Positions 59,139-64,000 of a DNA stretch of 64,000 bases are shown piece by piece. The notes below the pieces were generated by a model. It was not told the origin of the DNA. It saw nothing but the letters and a program-made list of their open reading frames with translations, and ran no database searches. The stretch is from Amycolatopsis vastitatis. Lineage in GTDB: Bacteria; Actinomycetota; Actinomycetes; Mycobacteriales; Pseudonocardiaceae. Every line of letters starts with the position of its first letter. The stretch's first letter is position 1. Location: NCBI RefSeq assembly GCF_002234595.1, contig NZ_NMUL01000051.1, forward strand, positions 1 through 64,000, written 5' to 3'. A program made the translations under genes and the position numbers.

Positions 59139-61359
59139 TTGACGAGAGCGACACCGCTTCGCCGTCTGGCGACCGTCGGAATGCTCACCGCCATCGTTCC
59201 CGTACTCGCCGCCACGCCCGGTCAGGCTGATCAGGCTTTCGCCCGCCCGGACGCCGCGGCGTGGAAGTCCTACGTGCTCGGGCCGTCGAGCTCCGACGTC
59301 CACGCGAATCGAGTGGACGGCCGCGGCGACGTCAAGCACCCGCAGTCCCTCGTGAGCTCCCACGGGCCGGCGACGACGCTCACCACGGTGGCGGGTGGCA
59401 CGCCCGCTTCGGTGCTGCTGGACTTCGGCAAGGAGATCGGCGGCACGCCGTACCTCGACCTCACCCGCGTCACCGGCTCCCCCACGCTCACCCTGGTCAC
59501 CGCCGAAGCCCGCCAGTACATCCGCACCCCGGCCTCGACGACGGTGCCGGCGGCGGTACCCACCGGGACGACCCAAGTTCCACTGGCCTCCGCGGCGAAC
59601 CTCGAAGTCGGCAACACGATCACGTTCACGGCCGCGGGAGGTACGCCGGTCACACGCACCATCGCAGCCTTCGACGCCACGGCCCGCACCGTGACCGTCA
59701 AGCCCGCGCTGCCGGCCGATCTCCCGGCGGGTACCGCCGTCAAGACGTCGCCTGGAGCGCCGAGTTCGGACGAGTCCCGCGGCCTCGCCGGTGTCGGCGG
59801 CCCGGACACCTTCCAGCCCACCGCGCCCGGCCGGCTGACCGGCGGGTTCCACGGGGGTTTCCGGTTCGCCCTGCTCACCCTCTCCACCCCCGGCAGCGTC
59901 AGCCTTTCCTCGCTGGGCGTGACCTTCCAAGCGTTCCGCGCGACCCCGGCCGACTACCAGGGCTGGTTCCTCTCCAGCGACGACCAGCTCGACCGGATGT
60001 GGTACTCCGGTGCGTACACCCTGCAGATGAACCTCAAGGCGCCCGGGGTCAACGGGCTCCCGGACGCCCGGATCTACGACGGCGCCAAGCGCGACCGCAG
60101 CATCTGGACCGGTGACCTGCTCGTCCAGATCCCCACCCTGCTGACCAGCCTCGGCACCGCCGGGGCGCCGTATGTGAAGTCCTCGCTCGACACGTTGCTG
60201 GCGACCCAGCGGGCCGACGGCGCGTTCCCGGGCTCCCCGGACTTCTCGAAGCGCACCAACCCGGCGGGTTCGCCGCTGTTCTACTCGAACAACTACTCCG
60301 GCTACGGACTTCGCGCCTTCGTCGACTACTACCGCTACACCGGCGACAGGGCCTACGTCACCGCCGCGCTTCCCGCGCTGCGCAAGGAACTCGCGTACAA
60401 CGACAGCTTCCTCAACGCGAACAACCTCGTCGTCTCCAACGACGGCGACTACTGGCAGGCGACCCAGACGGGGGAAGTCACCAAGTACAGCATCGACTAC
60501 TACATCGTCCTGCGCGAGATGTCCTGGCTGGAGCGCACCGCCGGTTCCCCGGCCCTGGCCGACGGCGACGACGCCAAGGCCGACGCCATCAAGACCGCGG
60601 TCATGAGCAAGCTCTGGAACCCGACGCTGGGCGCGTACGGGCAAAGCAGCACCAAACCCGACGTCGTCGTCGAGGACGCCAACGCCCTGGCGCTCCAGTA
60701 CGGCTTCGTCCCGGCCGGTCAGGAGGCGAGGGTCCTCGCCGCGCTGAAGACGCTCTGGACGCCGTACGGCGCCATCATGGGCCCCGGCCTGCAGGACCCG
60801 ACCGGGCACACGATCGAGCCGTTCGGCAACGGCATGGAGACGGCCGGCCGATTCTCGACCGGGGACACCGCCGGGGCGCTGGAGCTCATGCGGCGCACCT
60901 GGGGTCCCATGGTGGACAAGCAGAACCCGCTCTACACGGGAGCTTTCTGGGAGTTCAAGAACAGCACCGGCGGCGTCAACCGCGCGACCGCCAGCCTCGC
61001 GCACGGCTGGGCCGCGTCCCCGTCAGTCCAGCTGACCGAGCAGCTCCTCGGGGTCAAGCCGGTCGGTGCCGGCTACCAGACCTGGAGCATCGCACCCAAC
61101 CCCGGCACGGTTCGCTCGGCCGCCGGCGCGGTCCCGACCGCGTTCGGCACCATCAAGACACAGTGGACCAACGACCCGCACTCCGGCCGGTTCACACTCA
61201 CCGTGCAGGCCGCCCGCGAACACTTCGGGCACCATCACGGTTCCCGTCGGTCGCGGCTCGGTGGTCACCGTCAACGGCTCCAGGGCGAAGTCGGCAAGCG
61301 GTTCAGCAACCTTTGCCGTGCCGGGTGGCACTTACCGGATCACCGTGTCCCAGCGCTGA
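59124..61359 (+). CDS. Secreted GH78-like alpha-L-rhamnosidase, C-terminal frameshift
   Basis: From TTG 59124 (GGAGAGGAAGG upstream), about 745 residues. The signal peptide has a basic start, hydrophobic core VGMLTAIVPVLAATPGQA and cleavage near ATPGQA. An N-terminal beta domain (LLDFGKEIGGTPYLDLTRV) contains an extra inserted domain rich in Val/Thr (residues about 140-215). The (alpha/alpha)6 domain (DRMWYSGAYTLQMNLK) and a C-terminal beta domain follow. At about 61209-61214 one extra C moves the last 48 residues (PANTSGTITVPVGRGSVV to VSQR) into another frame. Instead of RDERLGW it has KRDRSIWTGDL, and instead of WERW it has FWEFKNS, placing it in a divergent GH78-like group. It precedes GH106 by 12 bases. 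Confidence 0.82.
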
Positions 61360-61371
61360 TGGAGGTGTGAC

Positions 61372-64000
61372 ATGCGCTTGTCCGCAACACCGAGAAAACA
61401 CTTCGTGTCCCTCGTGGCCGTCGGCGTTCTGGCCGCGTTGACCATGGTTCCCGCGGCCGCCGCGGGACCGGAGCCCGACGCGTCGATCGCAGGCACGGAT
61501 TCTTTGCAGACTCTCGCCGGCGGCCTCTCCCCCACCCAGTTCGCCCACCCGGACAACCACTTCAAGCCGGCCATGCGCTGGTGGTGGCAGAAACCGCTCG
61601 ACGACACCGAAGCGCTGCGCGAACTGCAGGTGATCGCCGACGCCGGGTTCGGCGAAATCGAGATCGCGTTCTCCGCCGGAGCATGGGCCACCGACGAACA
61701 GCGCACCATCCTCGGCCACGTCCTGGACAAGGCCGCGCAGCTCGGCATCAAGATCTCGATGACCATGGGGGCGGCGTGGCCCGTCCAGACCCCCAGCACC
61801 GGTGCCGGGTCGGGCTTCGCCTCCCAGGAACTGCAGTACGGCCGCGTCCACCTGACCGGCGGGCAGAGCTTCTCCGGCCCCGTCACCCCACCGATCGACG
61901 CGGCCCAGCTGCCCCAAGCCCGGAAGCTGGTCGCGGTCACCGCGGCCCGGGTGGTCGACGCCGGCCCCGACGTGACGACGCCCGGGCAACCACCGGCGAA
62001 GTCCACCGTCCTCGATCCCGCGTCGCTGACCGACCTCACCGCCCAGGTCAAGGACGGCAACCTCACCTGGCGCGCCCCGGACGGCGGCAACTGGGACTTG
62101 TTCGCCTTCTGGTCCCGGGAAAACAAGGGCAACTACACGAACCCCTTCGACGCGGACGCCTCGCGCAAGGCCGCCCAGGACCTCGACCAGATCCAGATCG
62201 GCCAGGACAACGCGCCGAAGCTGAGGAAGGCGGGCGCGGACCTCTTCGAGGACTCCCTGGAACTGCACGGCACGTCCATCTTCTGGACCCCCAAGATGGA
62301 GAGCGAGTTCCGCGGCCGCCGCGGCTACGACATGGCCAAGTACCTGCCGCTTATGTTCGTCCAGGGCGAGTCGGACTTCCCGGTGCCCCCGAAGGAGCCG
62401 AACGCCGACTTCGCGCTGTCCGACGGGTCGGCGGGCAAGATCCGTCACGACTACTACGAGACGCTGACCGACCTCTACATCGGCAACCACTTGCAGGTGT
62501 TCCAGGATTGGGCGAAGCAGTACGGCATGCAGTACAAGGCCCAGGCCGCCTACCTCCAGGACCTGGAGCCGATCCGGAGCTTCCGGTCCCTGCAGAGCTT
62601 CGGGGCCCGGTCGGAAACGGAGTCACTCGACGCCGGTGAGAACCTGCCCATCTCGACCGACGATCCGGCGTGGCGGAACTCCCTCGCCTTCCAGCAGACA
62701 ATCGCCTCCAGCGTGCACCAAACGGGCGGCGACCTGCTGAGCGTCGAGCTCGGCGCGTTCTTCAAGCCCGCGTACAGCATGAACCTCGACAACTACCGCG
62801 ACCTGATGGGCAAAGAGTGGGCCGCGGGCGTGTCGCAGCCGTTCATCCACGGCTTCGCGCTGCAGACCGCGGGTGCGGCGTGGCCCGGAACGACCCGCTT
62901 CGGCGAGACGGTCACCGACAGCTGGAACGACAAGAACTTCCCGCAGTGGTCGAGCTGGGCCGCTCTCAACGGCTACTTCGCCCGCGGAACCAGCGTCCTC
63001 GAAACCGGGACGGCGAAGACCGACGTCGCGGTCTACAGCGACTCGTTCCTGTCCCCGCGGGGGAACCAGTCGCCGTTCGACGCTCATCGCCTCGAAGAAC
63101 AGGGCTTCTCCGTCGAATACCTCGACCCGCAAGGCCTGGCGCGAGACTCCCGGCCGGCCAATGGTGAGCTGTTCCCCCGCACCAGTGGTTACCACGCCTT
63201 GGTGGTCGACCAGCGGGCGATCGGTCACGACGCGGCGGCGGCGATCCTGCGTGCCGCCCACGCGGGCGTCCGCATCGTGTTCGTCGGCGCACTACCCGAT
63301 CACGACACGACTTTCGCTTCGGGCGGTCGCGGCGACGCCGACGTCAAGAACAGTGTCGCCGAGACGCTGAAGCAGCCGTCGGCGGCTCGGGTGGCGTCCC
63401 AGAACGACGTCGCGGGCGCGTTGAAGCGGCTCGGTCTGGCGCCTCGGATGGCCTCCGGCGGTACCCAGGTCCTGTCCCAGTGGCGCGAGGTCAAGGGCGG
63501 GGCGTACGCCTACCTCTACAACCCCAGCGACCACCCGGTGACCTTCACGCCGTCGTTCGGCGTCCAGGGCGTGCCGTCCGAGATGAACCTCTGGAACGGC
63601 ACGGTTTCCCCACTGGCCCAGTACACCACGGGCAACGGGCGCACTGCGCTGCCGATGACGCTGCAGGGTCGCGAGGGCAAGGTGATCGCGATCGACAAGG
63701 ACGCACGGTCCGCGGTCCACGTCGTCGGCTCCAGTGCGCCCGAGGGCGGGCAGCTGGCGATCAGCGGCGGGAAGATCGTGTTCCGGGCCACCGAGTCGGG
63801 AACGCAGGCGTTCCAGCTGTCCACCGGCCGCACGGTCGACGTCACCACCGAAGTCCCTGACTCCGACCGGCCGCTGTCCGGGCCGCCGTCATCCCGTCCG
63901 TCGGTGATCGAGCCGTGGAGCCCGTGGTCGCTGTCGGTCAAGTCGGTGACCCCCACGGGCGGCGCGACGGTGACGGTACCCAGCGGTCTAGGCGACTCGC
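61372..64000 (+). CDS. Secreted GH106 alpha-L-rhamnosidase-like enzyme (3' end outside window)
   Basis: An open frame from ATG 61372 (GGAGG upstream) to the window end, at least 876 residues. The signal peptide (FVSLVAVGVLAALTMVPAAA) is followed by the GH106 (PF17132) fold: FKPAMRWWWQKPLDD, ALRELQVIADAGFGEIEIAF and TMGAAWPVQTPSTGAGSGFA. The acidic catalytic region DSLELHGTSIFWTPKMESEF, NRDLMGKEW-like NYRDLMGKEWAAGVSQPFIH and a C-terminal beta region (AYLYNPSDHPVTFTPSFG) come next. GH106 enzymes remove alpha-L-rhamnose from complex plant pectins. It is co-transcribed with the GH78-like gene before it. The frame is open with no stop, so the protein continues beyond base 64000. Confidence 0.9.
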   Translation, partial: MRLSATPRKHFVSLVAVGVLAALTMVPAAAAGPEPDASIAGTDSLQTLAGGLSPTQFAHPDNHFKPAMRWWWQKPLDDTEALRELQVIADAGFGEIEIAFSAGAWATDEQRTILGHVLDKAAQLGIKISMTMGAAWPVQTPSTGAGSGFASQELQYGRVHLTGGQSFSGPVTPPIDAAQLPQARKLVAVTAARVVDAGPDVTTPGQPPAKSTVLDPASLTDLTAQVKDGNLTWRAPDGGNWDLFAFWSRENKGNYTNPFDADASRKAAQDLDQIQIGQDNAPKLRKAGADLFEDSLELHGTSIFWTPKMESEFRGRRGYDMAKYLPLMFVQGESDFPVPPKEPNADFALSDGSAGKIRHDYYETLTDLYIGNHLQVFQDWAKQYGMQYKAQAAYLQDLEPIRSFRSLQSFGARSETESLDAGENLPISTDDPAWRNSLAFQQTIASSVHQTGGDLLSVELGAFFKPAYSMNLDNYRDLMGKEWAAGVSQPFIHGFALQTAGAAWPGTTRFGETVTDSWNDKNFPQWSSWAALNGYFARGTSVLETGTAKTDVAVYSDSFLSPRGNQSPFDAHRLEEQGFSVEYLDPQGLARDSRPANGELFPRTSGYHALVVDQRAIGHDAAAAILRAAHAGVRIVFVGALPDHDTTFASGGRGDADVKNSVAETLKQPSAARVASQNDVAGALKRLGLAPRMASGGTQVLSQWREVKGGAYAYLYNPSDHPVTFTPSFGVQGVPSEMNLWNGTVSPLAQYTTGNGRTALPMTLQGREGKVIAIDKDARSAVHVVGSSAPEGGQLAISGGKIVFRATESGTQAFQLSTGRTVDVTTEVPDSDRPLSGPPSSRPSVIEPWSPWSLSVKSVTPTGGATVTVPSGLGDS

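Noticed and set aside
57870..61004. A 1044-codon minus-strand frame with a LacI domain at its C-terminus
   Set aside because: Only the last 345 codons are LacI; the rest is antisense to the secreted GH78-like gene.
1..64000. CRISPR arrays, tRNA or rRNA genes
   Set aside because: No regularly spaced repeats and no tRNA T-loop/acceptor pattern or rRNA-like stretch were noticed by eye; a tRNAscan or Infernal run would settle it.

Overview
The window is high-GC actinobacterial DNA with strong third-position G/C bias, frequent GTG starts and many 4-base start/stop overlaps. A conservon (roadblock, DUF742, Ras-like GTPase), a DUF574 methyltransferase, an F420/PPOX oxidoreductase and many LacI/TetR/XRE/PadR regulators point to a filamentous actinomycete, most likely Pseudonocardiaceae (Amycolatopsis-like). 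The genus is inference.

Bases 1-15,500 are a mosaic of intact and broken genes. In order they hold: a DUF574 methyltransferase; an MFS fragment; a TetR/PPOX pair with two operator dyads; an IS3 remnant; an XRE-TPR regulator split by one TAG; a small cluster of FAD oxidoreductase, stand-alone acyl carrier protein, left-handed beta-helix acyltransferase (frameshifted) and Nudix fragment; a broken pentapeptide-repeat protein; a DUF6338 membrane protein; a degraded phage-tail/contractile-injection tail gene; a WD40 scrap; and a conservon truncated at both ends.

Bases 15,530-20,000 hold a 5'-truncated secreted GH78 alpha-L-rhamnosidase, head to head with a 5'-truncated polyol-type ABC permease and an intact polyol dehydrogenase. 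This looks like a rearrangement scar. Bases 20,000-32,000 are a redox/detoxification region: an SDR and a cyclophilin-like lipoprotein (both with one-base frameshifts), an XRE regulator, two paralogous zinc alcohol dehydrogenases, two MFS exporters, a PaoABC-type molybdenum aldehyde oxidoreductase, a carboxymuconolactone-decarboxylase-like protein and a cupin. A conserved motif of about 25 bp precedes three of its transcription units, next to the XRE gene.

Bases 32,200-64,000 form a large rhamnoside/glycoside utilisation locus built from repeated modules. (i) LacI, alpha/beta hydrolase, MFS importer and cytoplasmic GH78. (ii) PadR, sulfatase, MFS, GH3 glucosidase, two DUF202 proteins and formylglycine-generating enzyme. 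(iii) Two ABC permeases, cytoplasmic GH78, ABC solute-binding lipoprotein and LacI. (iv) MFS, cytoplasmic GH78 and LacI. (v) A secreted GH78-like enzyme and a secreted GH106 enzyme that runs off the window. Putative operators are shared between modules (TAACACGTTTTA before both MFS genes; AGTGAATCGTTTCA before two glycosidases; CTGAC-N-CGTG-N-CAG at the LacI gene and the divergent MFS/GH78 promoter). This suggests one regulon: secreted enzymes trim a rhamnose-rich, possibly sulfated glycan or glycoside, dedicated transporters import the pieces, and intracellular GH78, GH3 and sulfatase finish the breakdown. No rhamnose isomerase, kinase or aldolase and no ABC ATPase is present. At least a dozen genes carry single-base indels or a nonsense codon, many in homopolymers, so some may be sequencing errors.
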